Assembly (NCBI RefSeq): GCF_002093115.1
Contig: NZ_NAAD01000013.1
Coordinates: 62,001 to 126,000, forward strand
Reading direction: 5' to 3'
DNA: 64,000 bases
DNA from: Geothermobacter hydrogeniphilus
GTDB lineage: Bacteria > Desulfobacterota > Desulfuromonadia > Desulfuromonadales > Geothermobacteraceae
Part shown: positions 44,769 to 54,739 of the stretch, one piece after another
Layout of the letters: every line of letters starts with the position of its first letter
Numbering within the stretch: position 1 is the stretch's first letter
Notes under the pieces: model-generated
Told to the model about the DNA's origin: nothing
The model's input: only the letters and a program-made list of their open reading frames with translations
Database searches by the model: none
Made by a program: the position numbers and the translations under genes

Positions 44769-46480
44769 TCTGTTCGATTCTGCTGCAGTCGAGACACCAA
44801 TTTGACCGCCGCCAATTTGTAATGGCTGCCAGTTGGCGCCCTTAACGCAGCCTCTTTGAAATGTTCCAGCGCCCTTGCCCTGTCACCAATTTTCAGCAGC
44901 AACTGTCCATAGCGATAATCGTAAAAAGGATCAGCCTTACGAAAGGTCAACACCCGATAAGTATCCAGCAACTGTTTCATAACACCGTCATCGGCTGACT
45001 TGGCAAACCTTATCTCGTCGATCCTTGCCAGCATTTTCAAGACTTCAATATTGACAGATGATTTGTCATGGCAAATTTTCAATATTTCATCACGTGCCGC
45101 GTCATATTCGCCACGCTCCAAATAAATCCTGGCTTGATTGATGTAAAGCAACGGATATGACGCTGACTTTTTCTTTCCTTCCGCCAAAACCTTTTCCGCG
45201 GCTTTCAAATCACCTGCGTTTATCAATGCTATCGCCAGCTCATTGTTCATGGCCGCAAACTCTGGTGATTTAGTTTTCGTGTCAGCATAGAGCCGCGCAT
45301 TGTCCTGCCAAACGAAATTGCGCCCGACCGTCACCACCGTCATAGGCAGAAGGAAGACAGCCAGGCACCCCACAACGACTGTCTCGCGACGTATTGACAA
45401 TGAAAGATCCCGCAGGAGATGGACTAGGCCCATCACCAGAAAAACCGTCGCCAGATAGACATACCTTTCCGCCAATGGCGTCCAGGCAATGTTGGTCAAG
45501 GCAATCAGCACTCCGGGAAACACCAGATAAAAACCGACCACCACCAGGTCGAGCCCCGGCAGCCGCCGGCGCAACATGAACAGCATGGCCGCCACCGCCA
45601 CTATCCCGACCCAAACATAGGTATCCGATGCACTTACAATGGCGAAATTCAATGGCAACGGGAAAAACATTTTCTTGACGTAAAACCCGAATGCCTTGAA
45701 AAAGACCCGAACCGTGTCAAACAGGCCATAGTCATAACGGTGTAGAAACTCAGAAAACCCGGCGCCAAGGCCATATTTCTGGATTCTCAGGGCAAAATAG
45801 AGTCCTCCCGCAAGAAGGAAAGGCGACAGGAATACCGTCGCCGCCCGCCGACACCAGGCAGTGCCGTGCGTTGCCGGAGAAAGCCGGTAGAGCAGAAAAA
45901 CTCCCGCAGGCAGAAAAAAGACCATGATTTCCTTGGACATGACAGCCAGAATCATCGCCACCACCCCCAGGATGACAAAACCCAGGTTCCGACGGCGAGA
46001 GGCGGTCACTATGGCCAGTGTTGTCAGCAGGACAAAAAAACACCCGAGCAGATCGGTGCGACCGGAAATCCAGTCGACCGACTCGGTCACGATCGGATGA
46101 ACGGCAAACAGCAATCCGGCGAGCAACGGCCAGGGGCCGGGCTCCCCCTCTTCATTCCCGACCTTCAGCAAAGACTCCGTCACAAGAAAAATCAGGCAGG
46201 CATTGGCGGCGTGAATCAGGATGTTGCCAAGATGGTAAAAGGAAGGTTCCTGCCCCCACAACATGTAGTCGACGACAAAGGTCAACATCAGCAGAGGGCG
46301 GTAGTAAAATCCCGGCGGCGGCAAAAAAAGCGTCCAGGGGCTCTTATCGATCATCAACGCGAGATCCTGGAACATACGCCGGTCATCGACCGAATTAATG
46401 CCGGCAAAGATAGCCGGATAGAAAACACCGCAAACGACAAAAACAAGAAAAAGGAGCTGAAATCCCTTACCGATCCGCAT
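44765..46480 (-). CDS. TMTC-like GT-C glycosyltransferase with C-terminal TPRs
   Basis: A 571-residue multi-pass membrane protein. The first extracytoplasmic loop has the Asp pair in NSVDDRRMFQ expected at a GT-C active site. FAVHPIVTESVDWISGRTDLL is the hallmark of TMTC/DUF1736 O-glycosyltransferases (first 20 residues would read from Phe; key residues are His-Pro, Glu, Trp-Ile-Ser-Gly-Arg, Asp). About ten membrane segments run to residue 390, followed by TPR-like helices (410-570). Such enzymes use polyprenyl-phosphate sugars to modify exported proteins. Its place in the pilA transcript suggests pilin or PilA-C as the acceptor. Confidence 0.85.
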   Translation of the reverse strand: MRIGKGFQLLFLVFVVCGVFYPAIFAGINSVDDRRMFQDLALMIDKSPWTLFLPPPGFYYRPLLMLTFVVDYMLWGQEPSFYHLGNILIHAANACLIFLVTESLLKVGNEEGEPGPWPLLAGLLFAVHPIVTESVDWISGRTDLLGCFFVLLTTLAIVTASRRRNLGFVILGVVAMILAVMSKEIMVFFLPAGVFLLYRLSPATHGTAWCRRAATVFLSPFLLAGGLYFALRIQKYGLGAGFSEFLHRYDYGLFDTVRVFFKAFGFYVKKMFFPLPLNFAIVSASDTYVWVGIVAVAAMLFMLRRRLPGLDLVVVGFYLVFPGVLIALTNIAWTPLAERYVYLATVFLVMGLVHLLRDLSLSIRRETVVVGCLAVFLLPMTVVTVGRNFVWQDNARLYADTKTKSPEFAAMNNELAIALINAGDLKAAEKVLAEGKKKSASYPLLYINQARIYLERGEYDAARDEILKICHDKSSVNIEVLKMLARIDEIRFAKSADDGVMKQLLDTYRVLTFRKADPFYDYRYGQLLLKIGDRARALEHFKEAALRAPTGSHYKLAAVKLVSRLQQNRTE

Positions 46481-47348
46481 TCGGGCTGTCCTTTATCGTT
46501 GCCAGGAAAAAATCTTCCAGGTTCTGTCGCACCGGCTCAATGCGTTCGACCTGAAAGTCGGTCTGCAGCAGGTTCTCGAGAGTCGTTTTCAGCTCGGACG
46601 GCGAAACCAGTCGCTGACTGGCTTCCGCTCCCGGCATCCGGCCAAAGATACGATAGCCCTCTATCCCCTTCTGCAGCAAGGTATCGACCGCCTCCAGGGC
46701 CTGCAGACGGCCATTCACCAAAACCGCCACCCGGTCACACACCTCTTCCACATCGGTGGTGATGTGCGTGCTGAAAAAGACTGTTTTCCCCTCCTGCTTC
46801 AATTGCTTGATAATCTTTTTCACCAGCGCCCGACCGACCGGATCAAGGCCACTCATCGGCTCATCGAAAATAAGCAGGTCGGGGTCATGCAACAGGGCCT
46901 GGGCCAGACCGAGACGCTGCACCATGCCCTTGCTGTACCCCTTGATCGGACGCCTGGCGGCGTGATCCAGCTCCAGCAATCCCAATACCCGTTGAGCGGC
47001 AGCACGGATGGCCGACGCATCCATCTGCTGGATCCGTCCGACAAAAAACAGATATTCCTCAGCGGTAAGAAACTGGTAAAAGGCAGGATTTTCCGGTAGA
47101 TAGCCAAGGCTACTGCGGGCCGACGGATTCGTCACGGGAACACCATTGATCAACGCCAGCCCCTTTGTCGGTGCAATCTGGCCGGTCAGGATTTTGATCG
47201 TCGTGCTCTTTCCGGCCCCATTGGGCCCCAAAAAACCAAAAACCTCACCCTGTTCAACGGTCAAATTCAAATCGGTCAGCGCTCGAACCTGATTACGTCT
47301 CTTCCCTTTGTACGTTTTATGCAAATTCCGGATTTCAATCGTCGACAT
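46467..47348 (-). CDS. ABC transporter ATP-binding protein (ABC-2 type)
   Basis: A 293-residue ATPase: Walker A GPNGAGKST, Q-loop YLPENPAFY, signature YSKGMVQRLGLA, Walker B LLIFDEPMSGLDPVGR and switch His in FFSTHITTDVEEVCD. It belongs to the ABC-2/CcmA-NatA group. It works with the permease at 48209, separated from it by the TPR/GspG-like gene, and overlaps the TMTC-like gene by 14 bases. Confidence 0.93.
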   Translation of the reverse strand: MSTIEIRNLHKTYKGKRRNQVRALTDLNLTVEQGEVFGFLGPNGAGKSTTIKILTGQIAPTKGLALINGVPVTNPSARSSLGYLPENPAFYQFLTAEEYLFFVGRIQQMDASAIRAAAQRVLGLLELDHAARRPIKGYSKGMVQRLGLAQALLHDPDLLIFDEPMSGLDPVGRALVKKIIKQLKQEGKTVFFSTHITTDVEEVCDRVAVLVNGRLQALEAVDTLLQKGIEGYRIFGRMPGAEASQRLVSPSELKTTLENLLQTDFQVERIEPVRQNLEDFFLATIKDSPNADR

Positions 47349-47366
47349 GATCTGAAATGCATCCTG

Positions 47367-48212
47367 TTATTGACGTATTTTGCTGAAGTTGCTGTTGCTG
47401 CGCACCCGGCCGGAAGCATCCAGAAAGAATGTCCCGCCATAGGGATCTGCAGGCAAATCCGGCAGCAATCCCAATGCCACCAGTTCCTCGATCCTTTTCG
47501 GCAGGCGTTGGTATCTCTGCCGAAACTCGGCCACCGCCTTTTCTATCTGGTGCACCCGCTCCAGGGCCTGCAGCCGCAACTGATATGCCTGACGTACCTT
47601 CGGATCCCGTTCCCGTCCGATCATACTGCGCAAGAAGGCAATTCCTAGTTCGCTGCGTCCCGATTCATAGAAATACCGCGCGGACAGCCGGGCCAGCAGG
47701 GCATTCCCGGACAACTCGGCCGCCTGCCGCATATAGTCAGCCCCCGTCTTGAAGTCCTTGAGAAAATACGCCGCATTAAACCCAATGAAGTAGGGGAGAT
47801 ACCAATCCCAATGGCGGTACTTCATCCCGTATTTGAGAAGCCGGTTGACATCGCCCGCATGACCCACCTCCCAGGTAAAAGCCGCCTGGGAAAAATAATA
47901 GGCATCCATATTATAGGGGTCGAGTTTGATCGCCGCCTCCGCAGTGCGATACATGTTGAAATATTCCGGCGGCACAAGCACCTGCCGCTTCCAGCTTTCC
48001 ACGAGCGAGCCGAAATAAAGCATCAGTCGCAACATGGAAAATTCCGAGGCCAACAACCGCTGGTCTCCCAGGGCCACACGCAGAACCCGGCCGTCCGGAA
48101 TGTAACCAAGACGAACGACAAGCGGCCGTTGTGCCATGCACCTCGTCAGTGGGACCTGCAAGGCAACGTAACAGGCCAGCAAAATGAGAAAAACCAGAAA
48201 GCTCTTTCTCAT
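47367..48212 (-). CDS. TPR-like protein with GspG-like C-terminus, pilA-linked
   Basis: A 281-residue exported or membrane-anchored protein (hydrophobic N-terminus SFLVFLILLACYVALQVPL). The middle is helical and TPR-like (AEAAIKLDPYNMDAYYFSQA). The last 60 residues (LPKRIEELVALGLLPDLPAD then PYGGTFFLDASGRVRS) resemble the C-terminal calcium-loop region of GspG-type major pseudopilins. The two ABC-2 transporter genes flank it, and it overlaps the permease by four bases. I cannot name it; it may present or recognise the exported substrate. Confidence 0.7.
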   Translation of the reverse strand: MRKSFLVFLILLACYVALQVPLTRCMAQRPLVVRLGYIPDGRVLRVALGDQRLLASEFSMLRLMLYFGSLVESWKRQVLVPPEYFNMYRTAEAAIKLDPYNMDAYYFSQAAFTWEVGHAGDVNRLLKYGMKYRHWDWYLPYFIGFNAAYFLKDFKTGADYMRQAAELSGNALLARLSARYFYESGRSELGIAFLRSMIGRERDPKVRQAYQLRLQALERVHQIEKAVAEFRQRYQRLPKRIEELVALGLLPDLPADPYGGTFFLDASGRVRSNSNFSKIRQ

Positions 48213-49021
48213 GCGAACTCTCTTCTGTTGAACAACAGCACGGCGAAAAAGAGCAACAAGGCCACGTAAACAGAAAAATATCCAACGGCATACAACACCG
48301 ACTCAACCGACAAAGGCAAACCATAAACTGCCGCGACCTTGAAATTGAATACTTCGAAATTCGGAAGCAGATAATAAAAGGCCTTCGCCAGCAAGCGTGA
48401 CACCATGGGAAGGGACTGCCCGTCAGGACTCGAAAGATAATCCATGACCTCCTGGGAAGCCGACCCGGCGAAATAGATTCCCAAGGTACCAAAGACAGGC
48501 AGAAACAGCGATGTGCTGACCGTCGAAAACATCAGGGCCAGGACAATCACCAGCAAAGATTTGAGAACATCGCCCCCAAAAGCAACCACGATGTTCACCC
48601 AGCGCAAAGACAGCCCTGAACTCATCTGGTCCCCATGAAACGAGATCACCAGGCATCCAGCGACCGCCAGCACCAGGCCGCACAAAGAAACAAACAACGC
48701 AAGACCGAAAAAGCGCCCCAACAGATAACTGTTACGCGTCAACGGCAAACCAAGCACCGCCGCCGTGTAACGTCGCTCGATGTCGCGCCAGAGAGTTGTC
48801 GCCCCCAACAGCAACCCCAACACCAAAAGAACAAAAGATGAAAAACTCAGCGAAAGGGTAATGGACAACTCCCGCACCTGACGCATGGAGAACTGGCTCA
48901 AAACCGGTACCAGCAACAGCAGCAAGCATGCAACCCCCAAAATTGCATGGAGAATACGATCCCTCAGCGCACCACACAGAGTCACGCCCGCAACCAAAAT
49001 CACCTTCGATTTCCGATTCAT
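48209..49021 (-). CDS. ABC-2 family permease
   Basis: A 270-residue integral membrane protein with six to seven hydrophobic segments and the ABC-2 pattern TTLWRDIERRYTAAVLGLPLTRNSYLLGRF (Glu-Arg...Thr-Arg-Xaa-Xaa-Tyr loop between segments). The start at 49019-49021 is inside a longer open frame; the extra 19 upstream codons overlap a hairpin and are not favoured. It follows pilA-C, so it is expressed with the pilins or by readthrough of the hairpin. Confidence 0.85.
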   Translation of the reverse strand: MNRKSKVILVAGVTLCGALRDRILHAILGVACLLLLLVPVLSQFSMRQVRELSITLSLSFSSFVLLVLGLLLGATTLWRDIERRYTAAVLGLPLTRNSYLLGRFFGLALFVSLCGLVLAVAGCLVISFHGDQMSSGLSLRWVNIVVAFGGDVLKSLLVIVLALMFSTVSTSLFLPVFGTLGIYFAGSASQEVMDYLSSPDGQSLPMVSRLLAKAFYYLLPNFEVFNFKVAAVYGLPLSVESVLYAVGYFSVYVALLLFFAVLLFNRREFA

Positions 49022-49039
49022 GCCTTCTGGTCTCGCAAT

Positions 49040-49076
49040 TAAGAGAACGGGGCACGCCATTCGGCGTACCCCGTTC
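49040..49076 (-). terminator. hairpin after pilA-C (partial terminator)
   Basis: GAACGGGG (49045-49052) pairs with CCCCGTTC (49069-49076), extended inward by ACGCC/GGCGT; the minus-strand tail TCTTAATT is only partly T-rich. It probably lowers transcription from the abundant pilA message into the transporter and glycosylation genes. Confidence 0.6.
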
Positions 49077-49111
49077 ACGTTGAAGTCTGCTAGCTTGTCA
49101 GATGATGCAGA

Positions 49112-49474
49112 TCACAGAGCCTTCCAGCTGCTGAAGTCAGCCGTTCCGGTGCCGGTGGGAACCGTGGTGGGAAGACCAGTGGCCTGAGTTCCATCCGCCC
49201 AATAGATACTGGCATCGCCGGACGAGCTGCCATAGGTGCGGTTACCACTTGCGTGATAGGTGGAAAGAATGTAGCCGAGCCCGGCTGTCGTATCGGCGAG
49301 ATAGTTCAACTGTACATTGTTCGACAGCTGAACTGTCAATGCCGGGTCAGCACTGCCAGACGGGATGGAGTTGGCAAGGGTTACACTGCCATTCGTGCCG
49401 GATGTATAGGCTGCAAACCCCGTCGAAGCGGACGCCAAAGAGAGAATAGCCAACAGTATCAGAACCTTTTTCAT
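49112..49474 (-). CDS. PilA-C-like secreted protein (pilin C-terminal partner)
   Basis: A 120-residue exported protein with a Sec signal peptide (MKKVLILLAILSLASASTGF, cleavage after AA). The mature part is about 97 residues, rich in Ser, Thr, Gly and Asn with TSGTNGSVTLAN and LGYILSTYHASGNRTYG. It corresponds in position and character to PilA-C (Spc) of Geobacter, which completes the short PilA-N by forming a stable two-chain pilin. It has its own ribosome-binding site (GGAGAT) 52 bp after pilA-N. The Ser/Thr-rich surface makes it a candidate acceptor for the nearby O-glycosylation genes. Confidence 0.82.
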   Translation of the reverse strand: MKKVLILLAILSLASASTGFAAYTSGTNGSVTLANSIPSGSADPALTVQLSNNVQLNYLADTTAGLGYILSTYHASGNRTYGSSSGDASIYWADGTQATGLPTTVPTGTGTADFSSWKAL

Positions 49475-49526
49475 CGTATATCTCCTCGCAGCAAAGTTTC
49501 TCAGGAATGTATCCGAATGACCTTTA

Positions 49527-49748
49527 TCAAGAGTTCGAATTCGGATAATGCTGGTAGTCGGCGTAATACGACTCCAGGTTGGTCTTGGTGTTCTTCAGAT
49601 CCGACTGGGCCGCGCTATTGTAAGCCTTCTGCCGATAGGAGGCAAACTGCGGGATGGCGATGGCGGCCAGGATGCCGATGATCGCGACGACGATCAGCAG
49701 CTCGATGAGGGTGAAACCCTTTTGATTCTTGCGGAACTTTTTCAGCAT
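49527..49748 (-). CDS. pilA: short type IVa pilin PilA-N
   Basis: The major pilin of the split Geobacter type. A leader of 11 residues ends in Gly, followed by FTLIELLIVVAIIGILAAIA with Glu5. The mature chain is 62 residues with no C-terminal globular domain. Its aromatics are Phe1, Phe24, Tyr27, Tyr32, Tyr50, Tyr51, Tyr54 and Tyr57, eight in all. AAGGAGTTGGAAC precedes the ATG. It is transcribed from a sigma-54 promoter with a leader of about 120 bases, next to pilR and pilS, and followed by pilA-C. Confidence 0.97.
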   Translation of the reverse strand: MLKKFRKNQKGFTLIELLIVVAIIGILAAIAIPQFASYRQKAYNSAAQSDLKNTKTNLESYYADYQHYPNSNS

Positions 49749-49878
49749 GTTCCAACTCCTTTCCTTCGTTTGAGTTCAGGGATGATTCCCACCTTGGTTA
49801 AAACCGCTTCTGACTTTATCGACCAACAGGAGTCTCCCGTTTAGCCATTTCGTCTCACCTTCTTTGTCTTTAGGTATT

Positions 49879-49894
49879 AGCAATCTTGATGCCA
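49879..49894 (-). promoter_or_regulatory. sigma-54 promoter of pilA
   Basis: The minus strand reads TGGCATCAAGATTGCT, with the -24 GG (49892-49893) and -12 GC (49880-49881) correctly spaced. The predicted start near 49868 gives a leader of about 120 bases in the 289-bp pilR-pilA gap. PilR is the expected activator. No other gene is seen in this gap. Confidence 0.85.
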
Positions 49895-50037
49895 ATCAAA
49901 AAACGGTCTAAAAATCCATGATTCATCAAATATTTTTCTTATATTTCAGCAGGTTGTGATTTTCGCAATATTCCCCCGGAACGGTTGTTCAGGAACGAGT
50001 GACAAAAGGCGGCACTCGTGCAGCAGCCAGCGCCGTT

Positions 50038-51432
50038 TTATGACCCTCCCGCGTCATCATCTTCTCCGAAGCCGAACTTGGCCAGTCGGTAACGGATAGA
50101 ACGAAACGATATATTCAGCAACTCGGCCGCTTTCTTGCGCACCCCACCGGTGCGTTCAAGGGCCTTGAGCAGGATGTCCTTTTCGATTCCGGCCAGATAA
50201 TCATCCAGGTCAAGACCGTTTTCCGGCAGTTCCAGCAGTCCGCCGCTACCGACAGTTCCGGTGCGCAGCATCTGCGGCGGCAGGCAGTCACTGGTCAGCC
50301 CCCGCCCCTGGCTGAGAACCGTGCAGCGTTCGACAACGTTCTCCAGTTCCCGGATATTGCCCGGCCACTGGTAATCGAGCAGGGTGCGCATGGCGTCTTC
50401 GGCGATATCGACCTTCTCCGAGGGGCTGTACTTTTCGAAAAAATGTTCGATCAGCAGGGGGATATCTTCCCGTCGGCGGCGCAGAGGCGGAAGATCAATA
50501 CGAATGACGTTGAGTCGGTAGAAGAGATCTTCGCGAAAATTCCCTTCGGCGACCTCCGATTCAAGATCCTTGTTGGTGGCGGCGACGATCCGCACATCGA
50601 CCTGCTGGTTTTTCGTCCCGCCGACCCGGCGGATCTCGCGGTCCTGCAGCACCCGCAGCAGCTTGACCTGCATCATCGCCGGCAGTTCGCCGATTTCATC
50701 CAGAAACAGGGTGCCGCCGTCGGCCACCTCGAACAGGCCCTCCTTGCGCTGAATCGCCCCGGTGAAGGAACCCTTTTCATGACCGAACAATTCACTTTCA
50801 AGCAGGTTTTCCGGGATTGCCCCGCAGTTGATCGGCACGAAGGGCTGATCACCCCGCTCACTGTTGTAATGAATGGCCCGGGCCACCATTTCCTTGCCGG
50901 TGCCGCTCTCACCGGTGATCAATACGTTAACCCGGCTGTCGGCAACCTTCTCGACCAGTTCATAGACCTCGCGCATCGGCTTGCTTTTACCGATCAGGTT
51001 GCCGAAGGCATAGCGTTGGCCGAGCTCTTTTTTCAACTGCAGATTTTCGTGGCGCAGTTCCTTGCGTTCCAGGGCATTCTTGACAATCAGACGAATCTCG
51101 TCGTTGCGGAAGGGCTTGGTGATGTAATCATAAGCGCCGAGCTTCATCGCCTCGACCGCCTGTTCGGTGGTCGAAAAAGCGGTGATCATGATCACCACCG
51201 TCTCGGGGGAACGTTCCAGAACATGTGCCAGGACCCCGAAACCGTCAAGCCGCGGCATCTGGATATCGGTAATCACCAGGTCGTAAGTCTTTTGTTTCAG
51301 CCGTTCAACCGCCTGGCTGCCATCCTGCACCGCGTCAACCCGGTAGCCCTCACGATGCAGCATGATACTGAGAAATTCCCGCATGCTCTCTTCGTCGTCG
51401 ACGACAAGGATATGATATCCGCTGCTGCTCAA
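50038..51432 (-). CDS. pilR: sigma-54-dependent response regulator PilR
   Basis: An NtrC-family activator, 464 residues. Receiver 1-120 with phosphoacceptor Asp56 (LVITDIQMP). AAA+ domain with Walker A GESGTGK (174-180), the sigma-54 contact loop as GSFTGA (221-226), a variant seen in PilR proteins, and Walker [14 protein letters not shown] Fis-type HTH lies at the C-terminus ([19 protein letters not shown]). Translation starts at TTG (51430-51432) behind AGGAGG. It activates pilA just downstream and perhaps the other sigma-54 promoters here. Confidence 0.96.
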   Translation of the reverse strand: MSSSGYHILVVDDEESMREFLSIMLHREGYRVDAVQDGSQAVERLKQKTYDLVITDIQMPRLDGFGVLAHVLERSPETVVIMITAFSTTEQAVEAMKLGAYDYITKPFRNDEIRLIVKNALERKELRHENLQLKKELGQRYAFGNLIGKSKPMREVYELVEKVADSRVNVLITGESGTGKEMVARAIHYNSERGDQPFVPINCGAIPENLLESELFGHEKGSFTGAIQRKEGLFEVADGGTLFLDEIGELPAMMQVKLLRVLQDREIRRVGGTKNQQVDVRIVAATNKDLESEVAEGNFREDLFYRLNVIRIDLPPLRRRREDIPLLIEHFFEKYSPSEKVDIAEDAMRTLLDYQWPGNIRELENVVERCTVLSQGRGLTSDCLPPQMLRTGTVGSGGLLELPENGLDLDDYLAGIEKDILLKALERTGGVRKKAAELLNISFRSIRYRLAKFGFGEDDDAGGS

Positions 51433-51511
51433 GAAAAGATCCTCCTGCTGGGCAATGAAGTTGCAAGCTTAACGTTTTTAAATGGTCTGTTCAAGCCGAA
51501 TTCACCCAAAT

Positions 51512-51674
51512 CCACCGGCTGTTTTGTGGACCGAGGGTGGCGGAACGGGTGGAGATGCGAGGCGTCGCGCCGATTCGGGCGCAAACGTAGCCGAGCTACG
51601 TTGAGCACCGAAGCGGTGAAGGCAACGAAGCAGATTCAGCCGTAACGACAACCGAATCCCGAAATTGCCGGTGG
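51512..51674. repeat. repeat family C, copy C2
   Basis: A 163-bp element bounded by CCACCGGC and GCCGGTGG, matching C1 but with an extra inner hairpin (ACGTAGC / GCTACGT). It fills most of the 251-bp pilS-pilR gap, ten bases after the pilS stop. Confidence 0.75.
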
Positions 51675-51683
51675 TTTTGGGTT

Positions 51684-53330
51684 TCAGGACAACACCAGAC
51701 CGGGTCCGAAACAGAGCAGAAAACGGGCGCCGCCAAGAGCACCGGTTGTCATTTCAACACGTCCCCCATGCCCGTCAATCAGGGAATAGACCGTTGCCAG
51801 GCCCAAACCGCTGCCGGCGGCCTTGGTCGTGAAAAAGGGTTCAAAAACCCGCTCGGCGATATCCGGAGGAATCCCCGGGCCTGAATCCTCGATGGCAATC
51901 AGACCCTGCTCCCGGTTGACACCGATACGGATTTCGCCTGCGCTGCCCATGGCCTCGGCAGCGTTGATCAAGATCCCCCAGAGAGCTTGGCGTACCTGGT
52001 CTCGATCGACCAGAAAACGGATACCACTCTCATAGTCCCGGATGAATACAACCTGGTCGAAGCGGGGATCCGTACCACACATATCGATCAGTTCGTCCAG
52101 CAGACCGGAGATGTCACAATCCTCAGTCTGGGGCGGCCTCGGTCGCGCATAGGTCAGAAAATCGGTCAGCAGGCTGCTCAGACGGTCCGCTTCCTTGACG
52201 ACAATCCCCATCAGGCGACGATCTTCGTCACTGACCCCCTCGGTCTCCATCAGCAACTGAACGGAACCGCTGATCGACGCCAGGGGATTGCGGATTTCAT
52301 GCGCCATGGCCGCCGAGAGCCGGCCGATGGCGGCAAGACGGTCACTGCGCTTGAGCTGTTCCTCCATCTCCTTGACCTGGGTCAGGTCCTGGAAACTGAC
52401 CAGCAGACCAAGTTCCCGGTTGCGTGGATCACGAATGCCGCTGGTGGCGTAACCGAGAACCTTCCGTTGCCCGGACGCGTCACGAATCTCCCCTTCAGCC
52501 CGTTGATGGAAAACAAATCCCTGCCCGGACATAATTTCCAGACCGGGGAAAAGCTCATCGACCCGCCGATTGTAGACATCCTTCAGACTGCGTCCGCAGA
52601 TCATTTCGGCGGCCCGATTGAAGAGACGGATTCGCCCCTGGCTGTTGACGATCATCAAGCCGCTGCTGATGTTGCCGAGAATCGCCTTGTTCAGAGCTTC
52701 AAGCTCATCGTAATCGATGCGCTGTTCGGCCAGGGCAGCTTCACTGCGCCGCCAGCGTTCCGACAGGGCGCCACTCAACAGGGCGGTGAGGAAGAAGGCG
52801 ACGACGTGGATAAAAATGGTATAAAACGCTTCCCGCCCGGCAACCGGCTCCAGTCCCGGCAGCCCCGCCGGATGCGGCAGAACCTGATAATACTGAAAGT
52901 CGATCAGTCCCCCGTACAGAATCGAAGAGGCGGCAGCCACGATCAGGATTTCACGGGTCGAAAAAAAGACACTGGAACTGATGATGATAAAGACGAACAG
53001 GAAAGGAAAAGGGCTCTCGGTCCCGCCGGTCAGAGCAATCAGCAGAAAACAGAAAACCAGATCCCAGGCGATCTGGGTGTGGGTGAAAAAAACCAGGTTC
53101 TTCACCCGGGGCAGCGACACGGCGCTGGCAAGGGCGTGAGCAAAGGAAAGCCCGATCAGCAGGTAGAAAAAGGGGAGCGCGGGATGGGCGGAGGTCAAAC
53201 CGTCCCGGACCTGGTAAACGACCGTTCCACCGAGGAAGATACAGATGAAAACGACCCGCAACAGCAGAAACCACCCCAGCTGCTTGCGGGATGGTTTCAA
53301 CTGTCGTCTCGACGGCACGGAATCTGGCAT
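51684..53330 (-). CDS. pilS: sensor histidine kinase PilS
   Basis: Partner kinase of PilR, about 548 residues. The N-terminal half has six membrane segments, followed by a PAS domain (about 210-320). The dimerisation/phosphoacceptor helix contains AAMAHEIRNPLASISGS (His about 344), and the HATPase domain has the N box (INAAEAM), DSGPGIP and GSGLGLATV. The start is uncertain: ATG 53328-53330 lies 14 bases after the nearest GGAGG; a CTG one codon earlier is an alternative. Confidence 0.94.
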   Translation of the reverse strand: MPDSVPSRRQLKPSRKQLGWFLLLRVVFICIFLGGTVVYQVRDGLTSAHPALPFFYLLIGLSFAHALASAVSLPRVKNLVFFTHTQIAWDLVFCFLLIALTGGTESPFPFLFVFIIISSSVFFSTREILIVAAASSILYGGLIDFQYYQVLPHPAGLPGLEPVAGREAFYTIFIHVVAFFLTALLSGALSERWRRSEAALAEQRIDYDELEALNKAILGNISSGLMIVNSQGRIRLFNRAAEMICGRSLKDVYNRRVDELFPGLEIMSGQGFVFHQRAEGEIRDASGQRKVLGYATSGIRDPRNRELGLLVSFQDLTQVKEMEEQLKRSDRLAAIGRLSAAMAHEIRNPLASISGSVQLLMETEGVSDEDRRLMGIVVKEADRLSSLLTDFLTYARPRPPQTEDCDISGLLDELIDMCGTDPRFDQVVFIRDYESGIRFLVDRDQVRQALWGILINAAEAMGSAGEIRIGVNREQGLIAIEDSGPGIPPDIAERVFEPFFTTKAAGSGLGLATVYSLIDGHGGRVEMTTGALGGARFLLCFGPGLVLS

Positions 53331-53340
53331 CAGGCGTGAA

Positions 53341-54558
<1,218 letters not shown>

Positions 54559-54566
54559 GCTTCACC

Positions 54567-54739
54567 TCACATTTGAGTGGCGTCGCAAAAACTCACCTGC
54601 AGTTGCGTTGCGACGCTTGTTCTCACTGCTTCGACGTACACCAGTACGCCTCATTGCTCAACAATCGTGCGCCTTGCTGTCGGCGCTTTTTGCTTAGCCA
54701 ACGGCATTTTGCTTTCTTGTGAAAGCCTCACATTTGCGT
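54567..54739. repeat. repeat family A, copy A3, with 12-bp target duplication
   Basis: The element (54579-54727) starts GGCGTCGCAAAAACTCACC and ends GCTTTCTTGTGAAAGCC, imperfectly inverted. TCACATTTGAGT (54567-54578) and TCACATTTGCGT (54728-54739) flank it and match at 11 of 12 positions. The right copy holds the pilT stop, the left copy adjoins the pilC ribosome-binding site. Confidence 0.8.

Noticed and set aside
49475-49526. pilA-N and pilA-C as one pilin gene broken by a frameshift
   Set aside because: pilA-C has its own ribosome-binding site, ATG and a full signal peptide, and pilA-N ends normally. The split form is known from Geobacter.
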